From positions 9,584,342 through 9,648,341 of the forward strand of contig CM034234.1 of the NCBI GenBank assembly GCA_019916065.1: 64,000 bases of DNA, in the 5' to 3' direction. Positions 24,021 through 35,340 of the stretch are shown here, piece by piece (position 1 is the stretch's first letter; each line of letters opens with the position of its first letter). The stretch comes from Vitellaria paradoxa (lineage: Eukaryota; Streptophyta; Magnoliopsida; Ericales; Sapotaceae). Below the pieces are notes generated by a model that had not been told where the DNA came from, searched no databases, and saw only the letters and a list, made by a program, of their open reading frames with translations. The position numbers were made by a program, and so were the translations under genes.

Positions 24021-25649
24021 TAAGATAATATTGTGACGCGTTCAAAATTATATGCCTAAAAAGAATGATATAAGAATATAACCTAATACACGTAAAAAAA
24101 ATAAAAAATATAATAACCGATATTCGTTTCATCAATTCTGGTTATTAACACATGTACAATAGAAACAATAAAGATAACAAATTAAGCACTAATGAATACA
24201 TTATTGATTTCCAAGTAACATAATAATGCCACAAAATTATATAAAGTTGTTTTGATAGCCCCAAAACCCCACAACATACATGATATTTGATGATGAGCCA
24301 CACATACATAACATCTCTCGAAATAATAATGTATAATATAAGTTTTCATAGATTCACGATTCAAAGCACAATACAAATGTAAGATAAAAATTACATGCGT
24401 GGTTAAGGTCAAACCTAAAAGAAAGAAGCTAACATTTTTTAATGTTAGCTTAATGACATTAAAATCAAGAGCCATTAGATTAAAATTTAATAATTTAAAT
24501 GTATTCACATATTCAATTTCAAATAGGTATACACTTATAAATAAATATCAGAGTATTGTTCAAAATTAGAAAAATATATCCGGCATTCACTAATAACAAC
24601 ACTCATGTCATATATCTCAACTAAAAATTAGTTGATTTTCAAAATGTTATTTTATTTTTTATTTTTTATCAAAAATATATCATATCACAATAAATTTTAC
24701 CTAGAGAAGGTTATGTAATTTCTCTTATATAAAAGGTATCGTTTCAACGTTGCTTTAATTAGAACAATATATTTAAACTTATACTTGTGTTTCTAAAAAC
24801 CAACCCTTCAACTTGTTATCATTTTTATTAAAAAGCACACCTAAGTATCATTTCCACCCTCTACTAACCATAATTCTTGCCCTATATCTACAAATGCATG
24901 TATAACTAAATGCAATCCCTTGACTCTTGACCAATTCATGTAAAGGGTAATCTCAATAATCTAGTCACCAAATGGCAATACTGACGTAATTATTATTATT
25001 ATTATTATTATTTAATTGAAATAAATTTAAATTTAAATTAACTCAGTCAATCTCTCTCACTAAACAAATATACGCAGCCAACATGCCTGTTGACCAAGTA
25101 TACTTGTTGTAAACAATATAAATATATTATAATCACCTGATATATGCCATAATTGAGTCGATGGTTAACCTAACATAACTAATCTTCGTGGCTTTTCCAA
25201 TGAAGACAACTCTAGTTATTTTCCACCTGCTTTAAAGTTGATTAAGGGAAGATTAGATGAAGCATCTTCAACAAATATATGTATATATATATATCTTCTT
25301 AAAGAAAAGTCAACAGAGAGAACTTTATATATATATATATATATATGTATATATAACGCTCCTAATTTGAGTATTTGATTCGCTCGATATAGTGTGCGTA
25401 TTTAAAAGGACAGGCATACTTTGACCGGCCCGTCATGCAGACTTCTCTTAAAAAACTATTATTTGTATTAATATAATTTGAAAAAAAAAAACTATTAACT
25501 ATATATTTCTAAGTCTTTTTAACCCATCAAAAGTAATGTAAATTCTAAAGAACAAAGTTTTACTCCTAATGAGGGCCACAAATGAATTAAATATTTAACA
25601 AATTACTTGCAAACAAATCAAGCTTAATAAATAAACAAGTAAAGTTTAA
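24021..25649. other. Intergenic, no gene seen
   Basis: Mostly AT-rich. An ATT trinucleotide microsatellite at about 24988-25011 and TA runs near 25285 and 25327. 24060-24540 is an unclassified repeat-like block without coding potential beyond a 108-codon chance frame. Confidence 0.5.
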
Positions 25650-25807
25650 GGTCCTGTTTGGTTGAAAAAAAAATTAGGCAAAAAGTACAATAAAAGTATA
25701 AGGATTTGATGTAAATGTAATATGTGACGAAATTTAATTGAAAAAAGCATAAAAAATTAGTTAAATTTAATGAGTTTTAGTTAATTTTGATGTGCCAAAT
25801 AGAGTCA
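25650..25807. repeat. MITE, family C copy 4
   Basis: Starts GGTCCTGTTTGGTTGA; the right end, read inwards, is TTTGACTCTATTTGGCAC. Interior alignable to copies 1-3. The target duplication is not clear, so the exact right end is approximate. Confidence 0.7.
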
Positions 25808-26003
25808 AAGCAAAGTGACTGAGTGAATTCGGCTCGATTTGCAAATATATTTATTTTAACTTGTGAACATTCTCGTTTAATTGTTTGTGCATGCGCTTAT
25901 AATTAGATTAACTAATATTGCTAACAAGATTTTAATTACATAGTGAATCCTATCAATAACTTTCGTTACTTTAAGACTTTATTGGCAAAGTTTGAAAAAC
26001 TTT

Positions 26004-26022
26004 TTTTTTTTTTTTGGTAAGT
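26004..26022 (-). mobile_element. 19-bp retroposon tail with 17-bp target-site duplication
   Basis: The minus strand reads ACTTACC followed by 12 A. It is flanked by a perfect 17-bp duplication AAAGTTTGAAAAACTTT (25987-26003 and 26023-26039). The few non-A bases resemble the 3' end of the SINEs at 17470 and 19802 (CTTACCTATC-An), so this looks like an insertion almost completely truncated at its 5' end. Confidence 0.65.
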
Positions 26023-26039
26023 AAAGTTTGAAAAACTTT

Positions 26040-27335
26040 ATTTGTTTGGTTGTCAAATTTATTTATCAATAGGTTCATGAACAAGCTAAATTAAAGGGCC
26101 ACATGTATACTTAAGCTCCAATTTATTAATAAACTTAACAATTAAATTAAATACAATAATTTGAATTCGTTCAAAGTTAGGTTGGACCTCAAATTTGCTA
26201 TTAAACTTAATAATTGAACAAGTCTCAACGCGTTAATACCCAACTTGTTTGCAGCCTGCTCCATCGTAACTTTGTGTACATATATTTTAGTATTATATAT
26301 ATATATATAGAATGACAACTCCATTTAGGAGAGAGAAAATATAATTTAAGTGACATATAATTTTGCAAGCAAATATCATGTTTGGTAATATCAAATTCAA
26401 CTAAAAAAAACTAGTTCTTTATTTTTTTTTTTTGTTTACAGTTTTTTTTAATCCTTTTTTTCTTCTTCAGAACATTGTTTTTCCCGATTAAAATAATCAG
26501 TAACCAAATATGCCATGAACGAATATCATAATTATTAAAAAAAAGAATACTTAATTATCAAAAGAAATAAGATAAAATGAGATAATTGCGGGAATAACTT
26601 TTTTTTTTGTAATTTCATAAATGTGTATAATAAATGGTTTTTGACATAATTGAAAATTTCTCAAAATATTTTAGAATATTTCTCATAATTTTTTTTTTTT
26701 TAGAAAGTGTTTGCAGTGATAAAAAGTAAGATAAAATGAGATAAGTTGTGAGTTTATAATTCGTATAACGAAGTGAATAATTTTTAAAATTTTCAAAAAA
26801 TTTTAAAGAAATTTAGTGCACAACGCGCCTTTAATTATATATGATATTAACAAGTCCTTTCCCTCCGAGCTAGCTAGAAAGTTCCCAAGGGAATACAAAC
26901 AATGTCCATGTGATGTATTTACGGACGGTTGTCACACCCCCGCTTCTTTCCCCCTTTTTCTTTTCTTTTACTTAATTTAAAAAGTTATCAATCCATGGAG
27001 AGTTGGTTTAATAAAGGGTTGGGTCAACTTTGTGCCATATGCCCATTCTACCCTTATTTCATTCCAAATTACAATTACCCTTTATTAATATAAGTTGATT
27101 GATTGAGAGAGAAATTGTTATTTTTGTGAGAAGTTAAATATCAGGAATATTTATTGCTAAATGAATTCTCCCTTTAATTAGGTGGGTGGTCTTCAACTTC
27201 AAATGATTCTTTGCTGTTACAACTTCCCATTTACTGTTTGGGAGGAGGGCTTAGTGTTCTCAAGTGGGGATCTATGTTTGGTTGAACTGAAATTCAAACT
27301 TCTATTTATTTATACCATTGTATGAGAAAATTTAG
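26040..27335. other. Intergenic, no gene seen
   Basis: Includes a decayed MITE at about 26700-26835 with GATAAAAAGTAAGATAAAATG (related to 44703-44880 and 58063-58228). 26860-27300 is a less AT-rich unique patch without a credible frame. Confidence 0.45.
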
Positions 27336-27588
27336 GCTTGGTTTAGAAGTTAAAAAAAAAAAGTAATTTTTTTAATATTTTTGTTTTCTAGATGTCTCGT
27401 AGCTATTCAAAAATTACTAAAAGTTTTTAAAAACTTTTCTCTTTTTTTTTTATAAATAATCAAAATTTTTTATAAGTTTTTAAAATTACTAAAAATTTTA
27501 ACCAAACACATAAAAGTTGTAAGTAACAATTTTTGTCAAAAAATTTTATAATCAAAAGTTTCTAAAATTTTTGCCTTCAAACCGACTG
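27336..27588. repeat. MITE-like inverted-repeat element
   Basis: Left edge GGCTTGGTTTAGAAGTTAAAA and right edge TTTTGCCTTCAAACCGACT are imperfect inverted repeats around an AAATTACTAAAAGTTTTT-rich interior. Target duplication not resolved. Confidence 0.5.
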
Positions 27589-27673
27589 AAACAAATATTA
27601 TCACCTTAAAAATATTATATTTTTATTTTATTAGAACGAATAAAGAAAATAAAGTGGCAGAAGGGATGATTAA

Positions 27674-27819
27674 GAGAGTGTTTGGTTCACCAAAACTAAC
27701 CAAAATTTATCAACTTTTACTAATTTTTATATTTTTTTCTAATCAAATTTTGGCACATATTACTTTTACATTAAATTTTTATATTTTTGTTATACTTTTT
27801 TTGCAATCCAAATACCACC
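27674..27819. repeat. MITE, family C copy 5 (reverse orientation)
   Basis: 146 bp, starting GAGAGTGTTTGGTTCAC, inverted right end GGTGGTATTTGGATTGC, flanked by TAA at 27671-27673 and 27820-27822. The interior is the reverse complement of the other copies. Confidence 0.8.
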
Positions 27820-28103
27820 TAAAATGGGGTCCAATTATTGCTGTAATATATATATATATATATATATATTAACCATTTTTTTTTTTTTTTTTTGGAATTG
27901 AATTTTCCAATTTCGTTTACCTGTACACGCGGTTGCACTTTTACCGAATCCGCCTCCATTTGGAATCGGGGCATTGTGAAATGACGAAAATGTCATTACC
28001 AGAACATGCAACTGCCAAACCGTTAAATTCCTTCAGCGGAATCTCAAGAAATCCCAAGCTCTGAGTTGCGTGTAAAATATTCAAGAAGGAGTCGCGGGCA
28101 AGA

Positions 28104-28106
<3 letters not shown>

Positions 28107-28146
<40 letters not shown>
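28107..28146. repeat. CT microsatellite, probable HVA22 leader region
   Basis: About 20 CT units, 460 bp upstream of the HVA22 start codon. CT-rich tracts are common in plant promoters and 5' UTRs; a regulatory role is inference only. Confidence 0.7.
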
Positions 28147-28149
<3 letters not shown>

Positions 28150-28417
28150 TGTAAGTTTTATCGAAACCCAATCAGTTGTGGTTGATTCTGATACAAAACA
28201 ACTGCTCTTATATGTAAATAGCTTCATAGATATATATACAGACGAACTCTTCTTCCCTGTCATCTCAAGTTTTCTGGGTATTTTTCATTTGTTACCGTTC
28301 ACCCAAACACGTCCTTACCCTGGTCCCCAGGTAACTCAATTCCATTTCTTCGAGAGAACTTAATCTATAATTATTTTTTCTAGAAATTGTTCGTGATTCG
28401 TTTTCATTCTCATGCAG

Positions 28418-28609
28418 TCTCTGGATTTCCAGCAAGGGGTAAAGTTTTTTTTGGCGAGCTTGCTTCTTGGGTTTTGCTTTTCATAGAAGGTATGATTCAA
28501 ATCTATTTGTATGTGTCAACTTTAATTATATATGTATAAGTGTGTGTGTGTGTGTGTATTCAAGATATGTTTGGGAATTTTTTGCAGGTTTTGAGAGTAG
28601 GGATAAAGG
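28418..28609 (+). other. Probable 5' UTR exons and intron of HVA22
   Basis: Good splice signals suggest a leader exon ending at about 28330 (CCCCAG/gtaact), a second leader exon 28418-28489 (after catgcag, before AAG/gtatga), and the start exon from 28588 (after tttgcag). The intervening intron has a GT microsatellite near 28541-28558. These are inferred from splice consensus alone. Confidence 0.5.
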
Positions 28610-29907
28610 ATGTTGGGAGATCTCATCACCAGAGTACTTATGTATGTTCATTGTTCATCAAAAATCCTTTTTGGTCTCTGTTTGGTTCTCTCTCTCTCTT
28701 TCTCTCTCTTAATTTCTTTTTCTTGAATTATGGTTTTTTTTTTTTTAATTTTTGTTTGGCAGTCTGGTTCTCGGATACGCCTACCCTGCGTTTGAATGCT
28801 TCAAAACAATGGAAAAGAACAGAGTTCAGATCGAAGAGCTTCGATTTTGGTGTCAATATTGGTAATAGCTTTTTTTTTTTTTTCCCTCTTTTCTTTTTTC
28901 TTTTTATTATTATAACAATTATTTTTATTTTTGTCGGGGCTAATGGATGCAATTGAAGTTGACTGAATTTTGTTTTGTAAGCCTTTTAAAAAGGTTTTTT
29001 TGTGTGTTCTAAGCCAATCAAATTCATTGACTGGGCATTTATTTATTTCCTGACCGCTAATTTGAGCGGTGGGCTAAGTCAATAACAATGAGATCACTTT
29101 GAACTTGGAAAACAAGAATGACAAAAGATCATCATCAACAAATGAAAAAAGTAAAAATAGAAATTGACTGATGGTAAATTTGCAGACCAATTAACAAAGG
29201 CAGTTCTGAGTACACAATTGGGATAAAATTCAATAGTTTCATTTGTAGTGCAGATAGTTCTAAAAATGAAACAATTCAATACCCCCCCCCTCTCTCTCTC
29301 TCTCTCTCTCTTTATCTATCTATCCCCCATTGAAAGCAGATATGGGTTCACCTCCCCACCTCCCATTGAAAGCAGATATGGGTTCACCTCCCCACCCCCA
29401 TTTTAATTGCTCGTCTTACTTGACATGTGATCATTTTTCCTTATCCAAAACAGGGAGTTGGGTTTTAATTTTCGAAATATTTTTGTCTTATATGATTTTA
29501 TTTTTAATAACTTTTTAAACATGTTATTTACATTAATAAAAATAATTTAAAAATGCTTAAAAAAATAAAAGAATCCACGTATGAGTAAAAACAACAAGCT
29601 AACATGCTTGCACATACTTATATATATTTCAGCATTTTTTTAAATGTGGCTAGAATGCTTAAAAACTATCAAACAAAAAAAAAATAAAAAATTAAATTTA
29701 AGTAAAAAGAAACATAAAATGAAAAAGTACCTCCCCCCCAAAAAAAAAAAATTTACTTTTTGATTTACCAAATTGGTGGGCCTCAGTTTTTCTAGTCAGT
29801 TGATGGGTTTATGAAATATTCAGGATCCTTGTGGCAGTATTGACTGTTCTCGAGAGAATTGGGGATACATTCATTTCATGGTATGTATGCAGAATTCCCC
29901 CCCAAAT

Positions 29908-29943
<36 letters not shown>

Positions 29944-30989
29944 ATTTTTCTCATGGTAAATGAAGTTTTGTTAAATTAAGTACTCTTCTAATCTGAAGGT
30001 TGCCAATGTATGGCGAAGTGAAGCTTGCACTCTTTATCTACTTGTGGTATCCGAAGACCAAGGTAAAAAGAAAAAATGGTTTTGTAGCTTGCAGTACTAA
30101 CCGAATTGCCTTGATTTATATGAAGTAAGTAATTGATAATGGTGGTTAATTTTTAGGGAAGCGGGTATGTGTATGAAACATTCTTGAGGCCATTTGTGTC
30201 AAAGCGCGAGCCGGAGATAGGCCGGAATTTGCAGGAGCTGAGGGTAAGGGCATGGGACTTGGCCATTTACTATTGGCAGAATTGCACGGAACTTGGCCAA
30301 TCAAAATTCTTTGATGTTTTGAACTACTTGGCTTCTCAGTCGGGAAGGTTTAACAAGACCAAAGATGAGGTACCCCCTTTCCTTTCCTTTCCTCTGTTTG
30401 AATGTTCAAATTTTAATAATTTTTGATATTTTTGTTAAAATTATTAGTTACCATTTTTTAGTATGTTTGGTGAAACAAGTAATAATTTTTAATAATTTAT
30501 AACAAATTTTAATAATTTATGATAATTTAAAAAAATAAAAATTAATATTTTACTAAATACTCAAAAAATAACTTTTAATAATTTTTTACTAAAAATTGAA
30601 TTGTCAAACGGTGTCATAATAGCAGAGAATCCAAATCTGATAAGGTTTGGAGACAAAAGCGAAGTGCCATACGTTTATTCCAGCAAATGAAATTGAGAGG
30701 CTCCAAATATGAAGAATTACAATGAAACTATATATGGAGAATAAAAATGAAAATTGAATGCATTTTCAGCTTTTTTCCACAAACTATGGAGATGTTTTAA
30801 CTATGCCCCGACAATCCTTTGCAGAAGAAGAAGAAGAAGAAGAAGGATGACGGAGAAAATGAGTACCAGAACTATCCAACTCCGTCAGCTCCTCCGCTGC
30901 CTCCTGACGAAACGCCGTCGTTCCCCTGGATGTCCAACAAGCAGAAGCATCCATCTGACAGAAGGCGACCCTCTTCCAGGGGACAGTAA
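28610..30989 (+). CDS. HVA22-like protein (TB2/DP1/HVA22 family), 6 exons, apparently truncated
   Basis: Exons 28610-28641, 28763-28861, 29824-29880, 29999-30062, 30157-30369 and 30825-30989 join in phase to 209 aa. The TB2/DP1/HVA22 domain covers about residues 5-100: LVLGYAYPAFECFKTME, then the hydrophobic hairpin segments ILVAVLTVLERIGDTFISW and VKLALFIYLWYPKTKGS, and the VYETFLRPFVSKREPEI segment. These proteins (REEP/Yop1 relatives) insert as hairpins in ER membranes and shape ER; many plant members respond to ABA and stress (family knowledge). Residues 156-162 are seven lysines from an AAG repeat at the exon 6 splice acceptor, followed by a Pro-rich tail. After the TAA at 30987 the same frame stays open for 56 codons (to the TAA at 31158) and resembles the C-terminus of the HVA22i/j subgroup, so the listed stop may be a nonsense mutation. 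The gene converges on the minus-strand gene at 31446. Confidence 0.92.
29326..29397. repeat. Two tandem copies of a 36-bp unit in HVA22 intron 2
   Basis: Unit CCCATTGAAAGCAGATATGG... repeated perfectly at 29326-29361 and 29362-29397, just after a C-run/CT microsatellite (29283-29311). Confidence 0.9.
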
Positions 30990-31160
30990 ACCGATCCGTG
31001 GCACCGACAACCCGAATCTACTACGGTTCAAGTTCGCCTCCAAAGCCAAACAGAGTTGGTACAAACCTGGGACGAACCTGAACCGGCTGAATCAGAAATC
31101 GGTGCGGACCTACGTGCCACCCGAACCAGATTCAGGAGCTCCAAACATGACAGTTTGTAA
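30990..31160 (+). pseudogene. Open in-frame extension beyond the HVA22 stop
   Basis: The 168 bases after TAA 30987-30989 stay open in the HVA22 frame. They encode a tail with ESTTVQVRLQSQTELVQTWD, an acidic patch, then LRATRTRFRSSK, before a second TAA at 31158-31160. Base composition here is coding-like and clearly richer in GC than the AT-rich DNA after 31160. I recall HVA22i/j proteins ending with a similar QTE-acidic-LRATR-basic segment. With it the protein would be about 265 aa, in that subgroup's range. Confidence 0.55.
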
Positions 31161-31445
31161 ATATAGCACCCAAAAAGAAAAAAAAAAAAATTCATTGTAT
31201 CCAAAAACTCCAAATTGATTTTTTTTTATTACGAATTAGCCCTTTCAGATTGTGAATTTTGCTATCTCGCCCTTACAAGATGCTTCATTGCAAATAGTCG
31301 AAACGTACCGAACCTGGAATTTAAATAATAAAAAAAAAGACATAGGAAGTGTTTGGATAATTGCGGATAAATTATTGATATTAGCTAGAAATACAAATGG
31401 AATATCAGTTTACAGGGGCACACACAAGCTCCGTTATTGTTACCG

Positions 31446-31940
31446 TTACCTGAAGCACCGGAGCAACTGATTGAAGGCTCGGGTTAAGCTTCGGGTGATG
31501 GCGAGGAGAAAGGAGGTTGCCTGGTTCTCGCCGGAGATTTTGCCCCAAAGGCGAAGGAGGAAGTGGCCGTCGGCGGAGCCCGGGGAAGTGGACATGGGCC
31601 GGAGGTAGGCCCAGGCGGCCTGCTTGACGAGGCGGTTGCGGATGGAGATCTCGTAGCCGGACTGGCCGCTGGGATTGCCGGCGGTGGGGGACTGGACGGC
31701 GGCGAATGGAAGGAGGTCCTTAAGGGAGGTGTAGGAGCTGGGCTTTATGGAGATGAGCTCGAAATCGGACTGCGACCAGGAGGATGTTGAGCTGGAGGCC
31801 GCGGTGCCGTTGGGGAAGCTAGCGAGGTGGTGGGGCTTTGTGGGGAGGGTGAGCTTGCCGGGGACAACTACTGGCGTCGCGATTGAGTTTCTCCGGCGGA
31901 GGAGAGGGTTTAGTCCCTTCGTCAATTCCAGAGAGTCCAT
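31446..31940 (-). CDS. Small plant protein of unknown function, intronless
   Basis: 164 aa from ATG 31940. Ser/Thr/Pro-rich N-terminal half (residues 1-85), then a conserved-looking core SGYEISIRNRLVKQAAWAYL followed by RPMSTSP, and a C-terminal basic, amphipathic stretch (LLRLWGKI ... SLTRAFNQLLRCFR). No signal peptide or transmembrane segment is evident. High GC with strong contrast to its flanks and a GA/CT-rich leader upstream (32065-32107) argue for a real gene. The IRNRLVKQAAWAYL block looks like a small family found only in land plants, but I cannot name a function. It converges with HVA22, about 285 bp between the second HVA22 stop and this stop. Confidence 0.8.
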   Translation of the reverse strand: MDSLELTKGLNPLLRRRNSIATPVVVPGKLTLPTKPHHLASFPNGTAASSSTSSWSQSDFELISIKPSSYTSLKDLLPFAAVQSPTAGNPSGQSGYEISIRNRLVKQAAWAYLRPMSTSPGSADGHFLLRLWGKISGENQATSFLLAITRSLTRAFNQLLRCFR

Positions 31941-32064
31941 TGATGGAAGAAAATTAGATTTTTTAGATAGAACTTAGAAAAACGGGTGATACTCTTTATC
32001 CGTCCCGGCGACTCAACATTCTCTATCTTGGTGGCAGTGGCTCCGCAACCGGCTCTGCACTACT

Positions 32065-32107
32065 CTATCTCTCTCCCTCCCTCTCTCTCTCTCTCTCTCC
32101 CTCTCTC
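32065..32107 (-). promoter_or_regulatory. GA/CT-rich leader of the unknown gene
   Basis: A nearly pure pyrimidine tract on the plus strand (GA on the coding strand) 125-170 bp upstream of the ATG at 31940. Likely 5' UTR or core promoter by position; no TATA box is obvious. Confidence 0.4.
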
Positions 32108-32305
32108 TGGCCGCTCGGCTTTGTAGTTTGGGCTTTGAGAACTTGGATACCAGATAACAATTACAACTTCTAATCTAGAAAGTTTTTTACAGCAAAAGGA
32201 CAAGCCAATAATAAGGCACTTGTTGACTATTTAAGAGTTTTATATTTTTTTATAGACATTCTTATAAAAAAGACATTATCATGGCATTAATTAGAAAATA
32301 TTTAA

Positions 32306-32342
<37 letters not shown>

Positions 32343-32678
32343 TATTTGTGTAAAATAATATTAAAAATAGAATATAGTTTCAATCAAAATATTGCATTTG
32401 AAAAAGTAGCTATCACCAATCAGAGTTGGCGTGCTAATGCATATTTAATTTAACTTGCTTTAATTTAAAAGTACGCTCCAATTAGGCTATTAAAATGCTC
32501 TTCAGTGGGTGCAATGCCTATATATATAGCAGTTAACTAATTTAAAAAAAAATGTTTTGATAAATTACCAAAACATAAATACATAAAATAGATTACTTAG
32601 GGTCAAATCCAAACCTCCAAAATTCACCTTTTTTTTTTTTTAATTTTGTAACGGTTTCAAAATTGAACCAGAGTTTAA

Positions 32679-33004
32679 GGGTCCGTTTGGGAAGAGTAAC
32701 TATTAGCCAAGACTAATGGCTACTTCAACAGTGGTTGGACTTTTTTTTCCTCTTATATTTTAATCTTCTTTTAAATTTTTAAGAGTAAAAATATCAATTT
32801 AACAAAAAAAAGTTAGCTACCTAAAAAAAATCACTTTTTTTTTTCCTTCCCAAACACAAAATTAGCTAACTTTTTTTTAACTAGCTACTAACCATTAGTC
32901 ATTAGCCACTTTTTTTCTTTCCCAAACACAAAATTAGTTAGTTTTTTTTAGCTAACTACTATCAATTAGTCATTAGCCAATGCTAATTATTCTCAAACAG
33001 AAAC
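32679..33004. repeat. MITE, family G copy
   Basis: Starts GGGTCCGTTTGGGAAGAGTA, with inverted right end GTTTCTGTTTGAGAATAATTA, flanked by TAA at 32676-32678 and 33005-33007. The subterminal TAGCCATTAG/CTAATGGCTA blocks are inverted. The interior (CTCTTATATTTTAATCTTC) is shared with 43950-44144. Confidence 0.75.
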
Positions 33005-35200
33005 TAAATTTCAGACAAACCCTCCTTCTAAATAGTCGTTAAAATGCACTTATTATCGAATCAAATCCTATTCCTCCTCTCCATCTTTCTATTTATCGAC
33101 CCGTTGTCACTTATCTAGATTTTACTCAAATCGATAAATTCCAACTACTCGAATTCATAAGATTCAGCAAAATTTATTAATCTAAGGCTTACTCGATCGC
33201 GAATTCAAGCTCAAATTTGGGATAATTTTTCAAATGTTTTGATAAATTACCAAAACATAAATACATAAAATAGTTATTAGATATTATGATATCTACTTTA
33301 CTCTTATCTAATTTACTCTTGTTTTATCATTCTTTTTAATTTATTATTTCAATTTTAAATTCAAAAAATATTATAATCAATCTTTCAAATGTTTACACAT
33401 ATCAATAACATGTCATAAATGATCAATTTTTTTTTTATTTTTTAAAACTTTTTACTTTCCTAAATGGTATTAGATTTTTAATTTCATAAGTCTGAATTTG
33501 GATAGAATGGCGGCAGTTGGGTTGGGGCTTGATTAAAAAAAAAAAAAGTCTCATTATTACCATTCATCTAATAGTGTAGAATTTTAATTTATAATATGAA
33601 TTAATTCATTAAATAAAAATTAATACAATTTTTACTAATTCGAAATATAGTATAATATCTTGGACCCTAATACTAAATGATAATAATAACAACGAAAATG
33701 CAAATAAATGGGAGCATATTTGCCTTGTGAGGCTTACTTAAAAAGCGAAGTCCTTTTTTCCCAGTGCTTATCTAAGGCAGCCACAAAGTCAGCAAACATT
33801 ATAATGGACCAACTCTATTAATGAGTTTGATCGCTTGGATGTCTCTTTTTATTAATGCCACATATTTACCATGTGGCCCCAATTCCTCAAACACTTCCAA
33901 ATTTTTAAATAAAAAAGAAATCCATTTTGCCTTTGTTTTTCTTAATTTCTTTCTTTTTATTTTTTTTTTTTCATTGTTATATGAAGATTATTTGATTTTG
34001 ATCTAAATATCATCTGCAATTATTTATAGGTATGGGCAAATTCAAGATTTATAATCACTGGGACAAAATTACATTTTTTAAAATAAATAAGAATAAAAAT
34101 AAAAATACAGTTGGGCAAAACATGAAAAAAATATATAATTTATAAGAAAAATATAGTAAAATGAATAAAATTTTAATGTAAATATACAAATTGAGGGCAA
34201 TTGTTTCTACTGGGTCTTATTTGAACCTGCCCATTCTTATAGGTTTATTTGGAACTTCTGGAAGATAAATATTTAAAAAAAACCGAGAGAAATGTAAACA
34301 AAATGGCGTGGGCAGCAGGAGATGGTTAGCCACTCACTTGCATTTCTAGGACTTCGCTTTCAATCATTTTTGTGAATTATGGACAGGTGAAGAGTAGGTG
34401 CATGCTGGGTGGCTTGGAGATTTTTTAATGTACTTTTCATTTCGTTTTCAATGTTTGTTGATCTTTCCAGGCTACGTGCCCACTTTGTCTGCTTAAAACG
34501 GTGACAATACGAAAATTTGTGGTGTTTATATATATATATATATATATGATATATCTACAAGCTAAATTCATATTGTTTATGTAGAAAATTAAGCTCATAT
34601 TCAGTTTTATATTATCAAATCAACAAATTTAAGCTTAACATAGAAACAATTTGTTTAATTTAGAATTACAAAACTTTACTACTATTGCTAAGTTTATATT
34701 TCTTTAACATGACAATTTCATTTTAAGAATTTGTAATATTCATAATGAATCTTAGAATCAAGTCTTGTTGATTAAATTATTTCTCAATTCAAAGAAATCT
34801 CTAATAAAAGTGATATTAGAATCGAGTGTAGTTATCTCGTTAAATTTTATTTCAATGAGTCACAACTTCAATATCACCAATATCAATTTTCCCTTTTTGA
34901 GTCATGAAAGTTAAATAGGTATTAAGAGGACTCACATATCTTACAAATATAAAATAATTACTCTCATTTTAGATAGAAATTGCACGAGGGTGATGGAACG
35001 AAAAGTCTTTACCCAAGTTAATCATGAAGTTGTCAAAATATATATACATAAATAAAGGAAGAAGAGATATTCAAAATTATTTTTCACACTTAATTTGTAA
35101 TAAAAATAAAAACACACAAAATTTAAAAAACTAAAAATAATTAAATTAACAAATACCTTTCATTTATTATAATTTTGAATTCATTCAAGTAAAAATATAT
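33005..35200. other. AT-rich intergenic stretch
   Basis: TA microsatellite at about 34528-34547. Several short frames, none credible. No RNA gene recognised. Confidence 0.5.
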
Positions 35201-35340
35201 ATTCAATATGTTATGTTTTCTTTCTCTTTTTCTTACTTTCTTCTTTCCTTATTTTTTTTTTCCCTTTTCATTTCCTACTTTTTTTCCCTCTTTTTTTTCC
35301 CCTTTTCATTTCCCACTCTTTTCTTTTTTTTTTTTTTCCT
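35201..35340. repeat. ~140-nt polypyrimidine tract
   Basis: Almost purely C/T on the plus strand, with an imperfectly repeated unit of roughly 35 nt (TTTTCCCTTTTCATTTCC-type). Creates long but meaningless Phe/Ser frames. Confidence 0.8.

Noticed and set aside
30754..31218. 154-codon plus-strand frame over HVA22 exon 6
   Set aside because: A different frame from the spliced HVA22 product, Arg-rich only because the AAG repeat is read as AGA. The spliced frame from 30825 is supported by homology.
31563..31977. Plus-strand Gly-rich frames across the unknown gene
   Set aside because: Antisense of the 31446-31940 gene; low complexity and no matching family.
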